A stretch of DNA of 64,000 nt, from NCBI RefSeq assembly GCF_029626265.1, contig NZ_JARUBN010000001.1, positions 2,294,001 through 2,358,000 on the forward strand. Direction: 5' to 3'. A program made the position numbers and the translations under genes. The notes beneath the pieces were generated by a model. The model did not search any database, was not told the origin of the DNA, and saw only the letters and a list, made by a program, of their open reading frames with translations. Source of the DNA: Micromonospora sp. WMMD1102. Its GTDB lineage: Bacteria > Actinomycetota > Actinomycetes > Mycobacteriales > Micromonosporaceae. Shown in pieces: positions 16,576-25,304 of the stretch (positions are counted from its first letter, which is position 1; each line of letters begins with the position of its first letter).

Positions 16576-18204
16576 ATGGACTTGAACGGGCCCGCCGGGA
16601 CACGGCGCACTCGGGGTCGGATCGTCATGCTGGTCGACAACGGGGTCGACGGTGACTCCCGGGTGCAGAAGGCCGCCCGCTCGGCCGCCGAGGCCGGCTG
16701 GGAAGTGACCCTGATCGGCAAGAAGGGTGACTCCGGGCCGGATTCCTGGCGGATCGGCGATGCCGAGGTGCGCCTCGTCCCGGTCTCCCCGGAGCCGCTG
16801 GAGCCGTGGTTCCGGCGCGGGCGCTCGCTGCGCCGGCCGCTGGCCTACCCGCCGGGCAAGCACGTGATCTACCGGCTGGACGCGATGAAGGCGTGGCGGA
16901 CGGAGATCGTCTCCCAGGTCGCGCAGCGGCGGGCCGCACAGGCCGCCGGCAGCAAGTCGCCGGGCGGGCCGTTCGAGAAGCCCCGGCTGCTGCTCTCCCG
17001 GGTCGGGCTCGCGGTGGCGAGCCGCTGGGTGCGGTTCCGGGCCCGGGAGAGCCGACTGCTGCGGGAGGCCCGGAACAACCCCCGGGCGCCGATGACCCGG
17101 TTCTCCGTGTGGTTCTGGTCCACCACCATGGGCGAGCGCTGCTGGCGGCGGCTGGACCCGGCGCTGTGGCAGTGGGAGCTGTCCTTCGGGAAGGTCGTCG
17201 ACGGCCTGAAGCCCGACCTGATCCACGCGCACGACTTCAAGATGGTCGGAGTTGCGGCCCGTGCCGTGGCCCGGGCCCGGGCGAAGGGCCGGGCGGTGAA
17301 GTTCGTCTGGGACGCCCACGAGTACGTCCCGGGGCTGCGTACCCGCACGCCGGGCTGGCTGGAGGCGCAGGCCGCCTACGAGCGCGAGTACGCCCCGTAC
17401 GCGGACGCGGTGATGACCGTCTCGGACGACCTCGCCAACCTGCTGCGCCGGGACTTCAAGCTGGCCGAGCAGCCGGTCGTGGTGCTGAACGCCCCGGTGC
17501 TGGCCCCGGCCGACTCCGAACGTGGCGCCCCGGTGCCGAACCTGCGCGAACTCTGCGGCATCGGGCCGGACACCCCGCTGCTGGCGTACTCCGGCGGGAT
17601 CACCCCGGTGCGTGGGGTGGACCTGATCGTCGACGCGCTGGCCAGCCTGCCGGACGTGCACGTCGCGATGCTGTCGGTGCAGCCGCTCGGCGCGAACCGG
17701 GCGGCGAACAAGCTGCGGGCCCGTGCCGCCGAGCTGGGTGTGGCCGACCGCGTCCACCTGCTGCCGTACGTGCCGCACTGGCAGGTCTCCAAGGTGCTCT
17801 CCGGCGCGGACGCCGCCGTCAGCCCGCTGCACCACCTGCCGAACCACGAGATCGCGCTGAGCAACAAGTTCTTCGAGTACTCGCACGCCCGGCTGCCGTT
17901 GGTGGTCAGCGACGTCCGCACGATGGCGGCGATGGTCCGGACCACCGGCCAGGGCGAGGTGTTCAAGGCGGAGGACCTGACCGACTTCGTCCGGGCGGTC
18001 AAGACGGTGCTGGCCGACCCGGAGCGCTACCGTGCCGCGTACGACCGTCCCGGCCTGCTCCAGCAGTGGAGCTGGGAGGCGCAGGCGGAGATCCTCGACC
18101 AGCTCTACACCCGACTGTTGCCGCAGCTGCCCGGTCGGGAGCCGGCGGCCGGCGGCGAGCAGACCGCCCCGCCCGCCTCCGCGCTCTCCGCCGCACAGGT
18201 CTGA
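16576..18204 (+). CDS. Glycosyltransferase, GT-B fold (paralogue 1 of 3)
   Basis: A 542-residue GT4-type transferase. It starts with an RGR-IVMLVDNGV-GDSRVQK segment, has LIHAHDFKMVGVAARA midway, and ends with the donor-binding region NHEIALSNKFFEYSHARLP followed by VVSDVRTMA. A long basic insertion of about 120 residues lies between the first strand region and the LIHAHDF segment and is shared with two paralogues downstream. It probably adds a sugar to a lipid-linked wall polymer on the cytoplasmic side; donor and acceptor are unknown. It leads a rightward run of glycosyltransferase genes. GGAGAGG lies 19-25 bases upstream, with no ideal ribosome site closer. Confidence 0.82.
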   Translation: MDLNGPAGTRRTRGRIVMLVDNGVDGDSRVQKAARSAAEAGWEVTLIGKKGDSGPDSWRIGDAEVRLVPVSPEPLEPWFRRGRSLRRPLAYPPGKHVIYRLDAMKAWRTEIVSQVAQRRAAQAAGSKSPGGPFEKPRLLLSRVGLAVASRWVRFRARESRLLREARNNPRAPMTRFSVWFWSTTMGERCWRRLDPALWQWELSFGKVVDGLKPDLIHAHDFKMVGVAARAVARARAKGRAVKFVWDAHEYVPGLRTRTPGWLEAQAAYEREYAPYADAVMTVSDDLANLLRRDFKLAEQPVVVLNAPVLAPADSERGAPVPNLRELCGIGPDTPLLAYSGGITPVRGVDLIVDALASLPDVHVAMLSVQPLGANRAANKLRARAAELGVADRVHLLPYVPHWQVSKVLSGADAAVSPLHHLPNHEIALSNKFFEYSHARLPLVVSDVRTMAAMVRTTGQGEVFKAEDLTDFVRAVKTVLADPERYRAAYDRPGLLQQWSWEAQAEILDQLYTRLLPQLPGREPAAGGEQTAPPASALSAAQV

Positions 18205-18281
18205 CCCCGCCGCGTCCGTCCGATCCAGACAGAACCGCCGACGACAAGCGCGCCGGCTCGGCGCAAGAGAAGGAGAACCCG

Positions 18282-19565
18282 GTGGGGGTGCCCGCTGTCC
18301 GGGAGGTGGCCGTCGTCACGCCCTGGTATCCGACCCGGCACGTGCCGTTCGCCGGCGCCTTCGTGCAGGCGATGGTCGAGGCGACGGCGCCGTCGTGGGA
18401 CCGGGCCACGGTCTACCACGTCGACCCGTGGGGTGCCCGGATCTCGGAGGCCCAGGACGCCGCGGTGATGCGGGCGCAGCGGACACTGTTGCGGCACGCC
18501 GTCCGGGAGACCGGCACGGTGGCCGGGGCCCGGCTGCGGTACCTGCCGGTCCCGACCCGGGTCGGGATGACCTTCGCGGAGTTCGCCCGCCGGCACGCGG
18601 AGTCGCTGCGGATCGTGCTCGACAACCGGCCGATCGACGCGCCGGTGGTGCACGCGCACGTGGGCCTGCGCGGTGGTTGGACGGCGCTGGAGAACGCCCG
18701 CCCCGACGCCCGGGTCTTCGTCACCGAGCACGCGACCTTCCTGCCCCAGGTGCTGGCGGAGCCGGACTCCCGGGCGATGTACGACGAGGTGATCCACCGC
18801 GCCACCGGCTTCTTCGCCGTCGGCAACGCGGTGCGGTCGGTACTCGTCGAGGCGTTCCCGCACCACGCCGACAAGATCACGTTCATGCCCAACCCGGTGG
18901 CCTTCGGTGCCCCGCGCGAGCAGCCGGTCACCGAGCTGCGCCGCTGGCTGTACGTCGGCACACTCAGCGAACGCAAGGGCGTGCACCTGCTGCTCGAGGC
19001 GTTCGCCAAGTGCCACGCCGAGGACCCAACGCTGAGCCTGACCTTCGTCGGTGAGGGGCGGCTACGGGCCGCCATGACCAGCCGGGCGGCGGGGCTCGGC
19101 GTCGCCGAGGCGGTCACCTTCGCCGGGCCGGTGGAGCCGGAGCGGGCGCTGGAGTTGATGCGCGAGCACGACCTCCTGATCCATCCCAGCCGGCTGGAGA
19201 CCTTCGGCATGACGATCGTGGAGGGGATCGCGGCCGGCATGCCGGTGCTGGTGACCCGGTGCGGCGGGCCGGAGGAGACGCTGGCCGGGATCGAGGACGC
19301 CGCCGGGGTGCTGATCGACGTCACCGACGACCCGGACACCATCGCCGACGGCTACCGGCGGCTGCGGGACCGCTTCCCGGACCAGGTCGATCCGGTAGGC
19401 GCCCGCGCGGTGCTGACGAGTCGCTACGGCTACGACGCGGTCGCCCGGGCCCACCTGCGGGTCTGGTTCCCCGACGCCGACCTGCCCGACGCCGACCGCC
19501 CCGACGCCGACGATCCCGTGCCGGCCGCCGCGGCCCCGCTCGCCGCCACCGATCCGACGGAGTGA
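18282..19565 (+). CDS. Glycosyltransferase family 4
   Basis: A 427-residue GT-B enzyme. The N-terminal VVTPWYPTRHVPFAGAFVQ and APVVHAHVGLRGG segments form the acceptor half. LRRWLYVGTLSERKGVHLLLEAF, FVGEGRLR and HPSRLETFGMTIVEGIAAG form the donor half with the EX7E motif. It starts at GTG 18282 with AAGGAGA upstream. It is followed two bases after its stop by a gene for a small Rossmann-like protein; the same two modules are fused in a single protein at 28080-30332, suggesting the pair works together. The acidic, Asp/Ala-rich tail (PDADLPDADRPDADD) is low complexity. Confidence 0.85.
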   Translation: MGVPAVREVAVVTPWYPTRHVPFAGAFVQAMVEATAPSWDRATVYHVDPWGARISEAQDAAVMRAQRTLLRHAVRETGTVAGARLRYLPVPTRVGMTFAEFARRHAESLRIVLDNRPIDAPVVHAHVGLRGGWTALENARPDARVFVTEHATFLPQVLAEPDSRAMYDEVIHRATGFFAVGNAVRSVLVEAFPHHADKITFMPNPVAFGAPREQPVTELRRWLYVGTLSERKGVHLLLEAFAKCHAEDPTLSLTFVGEGRLRAAMTSRAAGLGVAEAVTFAGPVEPERALELMREHDLLIHPSRLETFGMTIVEGIAAGMPVLVTRCGGPEETLAGIEDAAGVLIDVTDDPDTIADGYRRLRDRFPDQVDPVGARAVLTSRYGYDAVARAHLRVWFPDADLPDADRPDADDPVPAAAAPLAATDPTE

Positions 19566-19567
19566 CC

Positions 19568-20152
19568 GTGCAGGTGCTTATTCTCGCGCTCGGCGCGAAC
19601 CGGGGCCGGGGAGTCGCGGCCGAGGCCGCCCAGGTCGTCGCCGACGGTGGCCGGGTGGTGGTGCTCGTCGACCAGCAGGCGAAGCTCTGGCGGCGGATCA
19701 AGTTCGCCAAGGGTGTCCGGGTGGTCGACCTGCGCCGGCTGGAGTCCACCCGGCTGCTCGGCAAGGTCGAGCAGGTGCTGCTCTACCGTGGCCCGCGCAA
19801 GCTGTTCCGGGTGGTGGGCCGGGGGCCGCTGCACGGCCGGGCGCAGCGCGCCTCCGGTGTCTTCGAGACCCGGGTCGCCGACCCGGTGCACCGCAGGCTG
19901 GTGCAGCCGCTGTTCCGGCGCGGGTGGGGCGACGGCTCCCGTTCGCTGATCCGGAGCAGGGTGCTGGACTCCGAACGGTTCGACCTGATCGTCGTGGCGG
20001 ATCCGACGTCGATGCCGTACGCGGCCGGGTTGCTGGCCGACTACCAAAGGGCCGGCGGGGACGTACCCCGCTTCTCGTTCGGGATCGACTACGCCGCCCT
20101 CAGCGACCTGCCGGCCGGGCAGACCTCGCCGGGTTCGACAGTCGGTGCGTGA
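19568..20152 (+). CDS. Small Rossmann-like protein, stand-alone version of a glycosyltransferase C-terminal module
   Basis: A 194-residue protein of no named family. It starts VLILALGANRGRG, has a second strand VVVLVD, and then EQVLLYRGPRKLF, IVVADPTSMPYA and FSFGIDYA. The pattern (short beta strands each followed by a helix) resembles the N-terminal half of GT-B glycosyltransferases. It aligns by eye with the C-terminal ~190 residues of the 28080-30332 protein (LLVVAVNPPK, EQLLLFRLPGRTLL, and a closing SLTAFGDD). It begins two bases after the GT4 stop and has no donor-binding half, so it is probably an accessory or regulatory subunit. Start is GTG at 19568. Confidence 0.65.
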   Translation: MQVLILALGANRGRGVAAEAAQVVADGGRVVVLVDQQAKLWRRIKFAKGVRVVDLRRLESTRLLGKVEQVLLYRGPRKLFRVVGRGPLHGRAQRASGVFETRVADPVHRRLVQPLFRRGWGDGSRSLIRSRVLDSERFDLIVVADPTSMPYAAGLLADYQRAGGDVPRFSFGIDYAALSDLPAGQTSPGSTVGA

Positions 20153-20284
20153 TGCCGACCGGTCCGGCGGTGTCTGAGCCGTCTTCCCCGACCGGCCCGC
20201 TGCTCCTCGGCGAGCAGTCGGCCTCGACCAGATCTCACTGCGATCCCGGCCGGGCCGGCCGGGACGAAAGAGGGTAGGAGCGTC

Positions 20285-21922
20285 ATGCAGGCTTCCAACG
20301 GCGCCGGATCCGGGCAGGCCCGCGGCCGGGTGGTGATGCTGGTCCACAACGCCGTCAAGGGCGACTCCCGGGTGCAGAAGGTGGCGCGTTCGGCCGCCGA
20401 CGCCGGCTGGGAGGTGATCCTGCTCGGACGCTCGAAGGACCGGCAGCCGCACACCTGGCGGGAGGGTGCCGCCGAGGTCCGGCTGCTGCCGATGTCGTCG
20501 CCGCTGACGAAGCGGCCGCACGACTTCCGGCGTCGCTGGTTGCGCGGGCCGCTCGGCTACCCGCCCACCGGGGTCGCCGGGTTCCGGCAGCAGTCGGTGA
20601 AGGCGTGGAAGGCCGACCTGCGGACCCGGCAGGCCCAGCTGGTGCTGGCGGCCCGGTCCGGCAACCCGCCGGCGGCCCTGCCGGTGCGCCGGGCGGCGCT
20701 GCGCGCCCAGCAGGTGTTGGCGAAGCTGGTCGGTGGCTGGGTCGGGCTGCGGCACCGGCAGTTGAACCGGGCCCAGGAGGCGCGTCGCCGGCTGACCGGC
20801 CCCTGGGACCGGGCCCAGGCGTTCGTCTGGCAGAAGACGATGGGCGACCGGGCCTGGCGGAAGCTGGAGCCCCGGCTCTGGGACTACGAGCTGGCGTTCG
20901 GGCCGACCATCGACAAGCTGAAGCCGGATCTGATCCACGCGCACGACTTCCGCATGATCGGCGTCGGTGCCCGGGCCGCGATCCGGGCCAGGGCCGCCGG
21001 CCGCCCGGTGAAGCTGGTCTGGGACGTGCACGAGTTCCTGCCCGGCATCAACCCGGGCGGCAACACCGCACAGTGGCTGCCCGGACTGCGCGCCGCGGAA
21101 CGCGAGTACGGGCGGTTCGCGGACGCGGTGATCACCGTGTCGGAGAGCCTCGGCGACCTGCTCGTGCGGGAGCACAAGCTGAAGCAGCGGCCGTTCGTGG
21201 TGCTCAACGCACCGCACGGTCAGCCCGCCCCGGACGAGGACCAGGCTGCCGGTCCGGCGCCGGATCTCCGGGCGCTCTGCGGCGTCGGCCCGGAGGTGCC
21301 GTTGCTGGTCTACAGCGGCGGCGCCGCCGTGCAGCGTGGCCTCGGCACGATGGTGGAGGGGCTGCCGCAGCTCGACGGGGCGCACGTGGTCTTCGTCGTG
21401 CCGAGCGGCACCGACCCGTACATGCAGGGGTTGCGGGCCCGGGCCGCCGAGATCGGCGTCGCGGACCGGGTGCACGTGTTGCCGTACGTGCCGTTCTCGC
21501 AGGTGTCGGCCTTCCTGTCGGCGGCGGACGTCGGGGTGATCCCGATCCACCACTGGCCGAACCACGAGATCGCGCTGATCACCAAGTTCTTCGAGTACTC
21601 GCACGCCCGGCTGCCGATCGTGGTCAGCGACGTCAAGACGATGGCCGAGACGGTACGCCGGACCGGCCAGGGCGAGGTGTTCCGGGCCGAGGACGTGGCC
21701 GACTATGTCCGGGCGGTACGCGCGGTGCTGGCCGACCCGAAGGGCTACCGGGCGGCGTACGACGAGCCGGGTCTGCTGGAGCGCTGGACCTGGGAGGCGC
21801 AGGCCGAGGTGCTCGACGACGTCTACACCCGGTTGCTGGCCGATCGTCCGGGTGCCCGCCCGACCACCCCGACCACTCCGGCGCCGGCCGGAGAGGTCGG
21901 CGGAGCCGGAGCCGGAGCGTAG
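20285..21922 (+). CDS. Glycosyltransferase, GT-B fold (paralogue 2 of 3)
   Basis: A 545-residue homologue of the 16576 and 22103 genes, with the same layout: GRVVMLVHNAVKGDSRVQKV near the N-terminus, the basic middle insertion, LIHAHDFRMIGVGARA, VVLNAPHG, and a donor region IPIHHWPNHEIALITKFFEY. Compared with paralogue 1, the donor-site loop reads VGVIPIHHWP rather than AAVSPLHHLP, as in paralogue 3, so paralogues 2 and 3 are closer and may use the same donor. The ATG at 20285 has GGAG eight bases upstream. The upstream region lacks the GCCGTACACTCGC block found before the other two. Confidence 0.82.
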   Translation: MQASNGAGSGQARGRVVMLVHNAVKGDSRVQKVARSAADAGWEVILLGRSKDRQPHTWREGAAEVRLLPMSSPLTKRPHDFRRRWLRGPLGYPPTGVAGFRQQSVKAWKADLRTRQAQLVLAARSGNPPAALPVRRAALRAQQVLAKLVGGWVGLRHRQLNRAQEARRRLTGPWDRAQAFVWQKTMGDRAWRKLEPRLWDYELAFGPTIDKLKPDLIHAHDFRMIGVGARAAIRARAAGRPVKLVWDVHEFLPGINPGGNTAQWLPGLRAAEREYGRFADAVITVSESLGDLLVREHKLKQRPFVVLNAPHGQPAPDEDQAAGPAPDLRALCGVGPEVPLLVYSGGAAVQRGLGTMVEGLPQLDGAHVVFVVPSGTDPYMQGLRARAAEIGVADRVHVLPYVPFSQVSAFLSAADVGVIPIHHWPNHEIALITKFFEYSHARLPIVVSDVKTMAETVRRTGQGEVFRAEDVADYVRAVRAVLADPKGYRAAYDEPGLLERWTWEAQAEVLDDVYTRLLADRPGARPTTPTTPAPAGEVGGAGAGA

Positions 21923-22046
21923 TCGGTCGCTGACGCATTGGGCATCCGAAAGGCCCGAACCGGTGCGTCAACTGGGCGAACGGGTCTACCCGGCCAGGCT
22001 CTGCACAAACGGAACAAGCATGTCAAGGGCTCCGCGAGGGCTGCCG

Positions 22047-22052
22047 TACACT
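22047..22052 (+). promoter_or_regulatory. Candidate -10 (TACACT) of the third paralogous glycosyltransferase gene
   Basis: This is the second copy of the GCCGTACACTCGC block, again exactly 56 bases from the ATG (22103). The intervening leader is also partly conserved with the copy at 16520 (GCGCTGCG and GAGACA segments). Confidence 0.45.
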
Positions 22053-22102
22053 CGCTGGGGCTTGCCGGGCGAAGGCGCTGCGAAAAGGTGGAGACACAGA
22101 TC

Positions 22103-23731
22103 ATGGACGTGGACCGGGGCGCCGGAGTGCGGGGCTCACGCGGGCGGGTCGTCATGCTTGTCGACAACGGCGTGCACGGTGACTCCCGGGTGCAGAAGGT
22201 CGCCCGCTCGGCCGCCGAGGCGGGCTGGGACGTGACGCTGCTCGGTCGCGCGCCGGTCGGTGCCCCGCAGACCTGGAAGCTCGGCCGGGCCGAGGTGCGC
22301 CTGGTGCCGATGCCGGATCCGCTGGCCCGCCGCCGGCACGAGTTCCGGCGGGCCTGGCTGCGCTGGCCGTTGGCGTACCCGCCGAGCGGGATCGCGGCGA
22401 ACCGGGCGGCCTGGGTGAAGGCCTGGCAGACGGACATCCGGGTGCGCGAGGCGGCGCTGGCGGTGGCGGCCCGGTCCGGCCGGCCGGACCCCCGGCAGGC
22501 GCGCCGGCTGCGCACCGAGCGGATGGCGGCCCAGTGGCTGCGCCGCTGGGTGTCGTTCCGCTACTGGCAGCTCACCCGGGCCCGGAAGGGCCGCAAGCTG
22601 GACGGCCCGTGGGACCGGCTCTACACCTGGTTCTGGCAGACCGTCCAGGGCGGCCGGGCCTGGCGGCGGCTGGAGCCGGGGCTCTGGGACTACGAGCTGG
22701 CCTTCGGCTCGGTCGTCGACGAGTTGCGGCCGGACCTGATCCACGCGCACGACTTCCGGATGATCGGGGTCGGCGCCCGCGCCAAGACCCGGGCCGCCGC
22801 CGCCGGCCGGACGGTGAAGCTGGTCTGGGACGCGCACGAGTTCCTGCCCGGGGTCCAGCCCTGGCAGGACAACGCCCGGTGGCTGCCGGCGCACCGCGCG
22901 CACGAACGGGAGTACGTGCCGTACGCGGACGCCGCGATCACGGTGTCGACGAGCCTCGCCGAGCTGCTGCGCGCCGAGCACGGCCTGGACCGGCTGCCGG
23001 CCGTGGTGCTCAACGCCCCGGACGTGGAGCCGCCGTCGGCCGCGGACGGACCGGCGCCGGACCTGCGGGCGCTCTGCGGTGTCGCCCCGGACACCCCGCT
23101 GCTGGTCTACAGCGGGGCGGCGGCTCCCCGGCGCGGGTTGCAGATCATGGTCGAGGCGCTGCGGCAGCTGCCCGGGGCGCACGCCGCGCTGGTGGTCAAC
23201 AAGCCGGACGGCCCGTACGTCCGGGAGCTGGTCTCCCGGGCCAGCGCGCTGGGTGTGGCCGACCGGCTGCACGTGCTGCCGTACGTGCCGCACTGGCAGG
23301 TGGTGCGGTTCCTGTCGGCGGCGGACGTCGGGGTGATCCCGATCCACCACTGGCCGAACCACGAGATCGCGCTGATCACCAAGTTCTTCGAGTACTCGCA
23401 CGCCCGGCTGCCGCTGGTGGTCAGCGACGTGAAGACGATGGCCGAGACGGTCCGGTCGACCGGCCAGGGCGAGGTGTTCCGGGCCGAGGACCTGACCGAC
23501 TTCCTCCGGGCGGTCCGCGCGGTACTCGCCGACACCGGGCGCTACCGGGCGGCGTACGACCGGCCGGGGCTGCTCGCGGAGTGGACCTGGTCGGCCCAGG
23601 CCGAGGTACTCGACGAGGTCTACCGGCGGCTGTTGCCGGACCGGGAGCGGAAGCCGGAGCCCGTTCCGGGGCCGCCGGAGCAGCTCGCCGAGCGGGCGGT
23701 GAGCGCGCCATCCGCGGGAACCGTCAGGTGA
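22103..23731 (+). CDS. Glycosyltransferase, GT-B fold (paralogue 3 of 3)
   Basis: A 542-residue paralogue with GRVVMLVDNGVHGDSRVQKV, LIHAHDFRMIGVGARA and IPIHHWPNHEIALITKFFEY. It shares a C-terminal segment with the two others that ends near RYRAAYDRPGLL. I chose the ATG at 22103, which matches the paralogue starts and has GGTGGAG about 13 bases upstream. The stop overlaps the GTG of the TarS-like gene (GTGA), so the two are coupled. Role in the same polymer is inferred. Confidence 0.82.
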   Translation: MDVDRGAGVRGSRGRVVMLVDNGVHGDSRVQKVARSAAEAGWDVTLLGRAPVGAPQTWKLGRAEVRLVPMPDPLARRRHEFRRAWLRWPLAYPPSGIAANRAAWVKAWQTDIRVREAALAVAARSGRPDPRQARRLRTERMAAQWLRRWVSFRYWQLTRARKGRKLDGPWDRLYTWFWQTVQGGRAWRRLEPGLWDYELAFGSVVDELRPDLIHAHDFRMIGVGARAKTRAAAAGRTVKLVWDAHEFLPGVQPWQDNARWLPAHRAHEREYVPYADAAITVSTSLAELLRAEHGLDRLPAVVLNAPDVEPPSAADGPAPDLRALCGVAPDTPLLVYSGAAAPRRGLQIMVEALRQLPGAHAALVVNKPDGPYVRELVSRASALGVADRLHVLPYVPHWQVVRFLSAADVGVIPIHHWPNHEIALITKFFEYSHARLPLVVSDVKTMAETVRSTGQGEVFRAEDLTDFLRAVRAVLADTGRYRAAYDRPGLLAEWTWSAQAEVLDEVYRRLLPDRERKPEPVPGPPEQLAERAVSAPSAGTVR

Positions 23732-25299
23732 ACACCCCCGACGTCAGCGTGGTGGTGGCGGTCTACAACACCATGCCCTACCTGACCAAGTGTCTGAACT
23801 CCCTGGTGCGGCAGAGCATCGGGCGGGACCGGATCGAGGTCGTCGCGGTGGACGACGGCTCCACCGACGGCAGCGGCCGGGAGCTGGACCGGTTCGCCCG
23901 GCTCTATCCGGACACCGTCAAGGTGATCCACCAGGCGAACTCGGGCGGTCCGGCGGCACCCAGCAACCGCGCCCTGGACCAGGCCACCGGCCGGTACGTC
24001 TTCTTCGTCGGCGCCGACGACTACCTCGGGCACGAGGCCCTGGAGCGGCTGGTGAGGGCGGCCGACGAGTACGACTCCGACGTGGTACTCGGCAAGGCCG
24101 TCGGGGTGAACAGCCGCAACATCCACCAGGCGGTCTTCGCCCGCAACGAGATGGAGATCGACCTCTTCGACTCGGCGCTGCCCTGGTCGCTGGCGAACAC
24201 CAAGCTCTTCCGCCGGGAGCTGATCGAGCGGCACCACCTGCGCTACCCGGAGGACATGCCGGTCGGCAGCGACCAGCCGTTCACCCTGGAGGCGTGCTTC
24301 CGGGCGAAGCGGATCTCGGTACTTGCCGACTACGAGTTCTACCACGCGGTGCGCCGGCTCAACGCGCACAACATCACCTACCGCTCGAAGCACCTGGAGC
24401 GGCTGCGCTGCGCCGAGGCGCTGATGAACTTCGTCGCCGGGCTGATCGAGCCGGGCCAGCAGCGGGACGCCATCCTGCTGCGGCACTTCTCCTGGGAGGT
24501 CGCCCGGCTGGTGGAGGACGACTTCCTCGCCGTCGACCGGACCGCCCAGGAGCAGGTGGCGGCCGGCATCCGGGGGCTGGCCGACAACTACCTCACCGAC
24601 CGGATCCGGGGCCGGCTCGACATCGAGGCGCGGCTGCGGATATCCACCGCCCAGCGCGGTACCGTCGACGACCTGCTCGCGGTGATCCGGCAGGACGCCG
24701 AGCACGGAGTGCCGCCGACCATCGTCGACGGGGACCGCTGGTACGCCGGATATCCCGGTTTCCGGGACCCCCGGCTGGCGCTGCCGGACGAGTGGTTCGA
24801 CGTCTCCGACACCGCCGCGGACTGGCTGGCCCGGCTGGAGGCGGTCGCCGTCGGCTGGGAGACCTGCGAGGACGGCGAGCGGGCGCTCACCGTCACCGCC
24901 CGGACCCCCCGCCGGGACCTGGCGTCGCTGACCTCCGGCCCGATCGGGCTGACCGCCGGCGACGTGACCGGCACCACCCTGGAGACCAGCCGGGACAGTG
25001 CGGGCAGCACCGTCCGGGCCCGGTTCCGGGTCGGTCTGCTCCTCGCCGGTGCCGGAGCCGGCGGTTCGCTGCTGGGCGTCCGGTCCCAGCTGACCGCTTT
25101 CGGCGGGGTCGGCACGGCGCCGGTACGGGCGCCGACCCGCCCCGGCGTGTCACGCTTGATGTTCCGCCGGGGGATGCGGTTCTTCGTGATCACCCCGACA
25201 ACGAGTCACCGAGGCCAACTCGTGATCGCCATCGCACCTGTCACGCCCCGTCGGGTCCTGGCCCGACTACGGCGCAGGCTGCCCCAGGGAGGAAAGTAG
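23728..25299 (+). CDS. GT2 glycosyltransferase, TarS/TarP-like (wall teichoic acid decorating)
   Basis: A 523-residue GT-A transferase. The catalytic domain starts SVVVAVYNTMPYLTKCLNSL and holds VDDGSTDGS, the NSGGPAAPSNRALD segment and the GADDY metal site. The NSGGP segment and the later GSDQPFTLEACFRAKRISVL are typical of Staphylococcus TarS/TarP, which add GlcNAc to poly(ribitol-phosphate). A C-terminal region of about 190 residues, rich in beta strands, could be the trimerisation/binding part seen in that family. A GTG start overlaps the previous stop. The presence of a CDP-ribitol gene set 13 kb away agrees with a role on ribitol-phosphate chains; the sugar is not known. Confidence 0.78.
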   Translation: MNTPDVSVVVAVYNTMPYLTKCLNSLVRQSIGRDRIEVVAVDDGSTDGSGRELDRFARLYPDTVKVIHQANSGGPAAPSNRALDQATGRYVFFVGADDYLGHEALERLVRAADEYDSDVVLGKAVGVNSRNIHQAVFARNEMEIDLFDSALPWSLANTKLFRRELIERHHLRYPEDMPVGSDQPFTLEACFRAKRISVLADYEFYHAVRRLNAHNITYRSKHLERLRCAEALMNFVAGLIEPGQQRDAILLRHFSWEVARLVEDDFLAVDRTAQEQVAAGIRGLADNYLTDRIRGRLDIEARLRISTAQRGTVDDLLAVIRQDAEHGVPPTIVDGDRWYAGYPGFRDPRLALPDEWFDVSDTAADWLARLEAVAVGWETCEDGERALTVTARTPRRDLASLTSGPIGLTAGDVTGTTLETSRDSAGSTVRARFRVGLLLAGAGAGGSLLGVRSQLTAFGGVGTAPVRAPTRPGVSRLMFRRGMRFFVITPTTSHRGQLVIAIAPVTPRRVLARLRRRLPQGGK

Positions 25300-25304
25300 T
25301 AGGC

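Noticed and set aside
22534..23727. N-terminal extension of the TarS-like gene in the same frame
   Set aside because: It overlaps the coding sequence of the third paralogous glycosyltransferase; the true start is the GTG overlapping that gene's stop.
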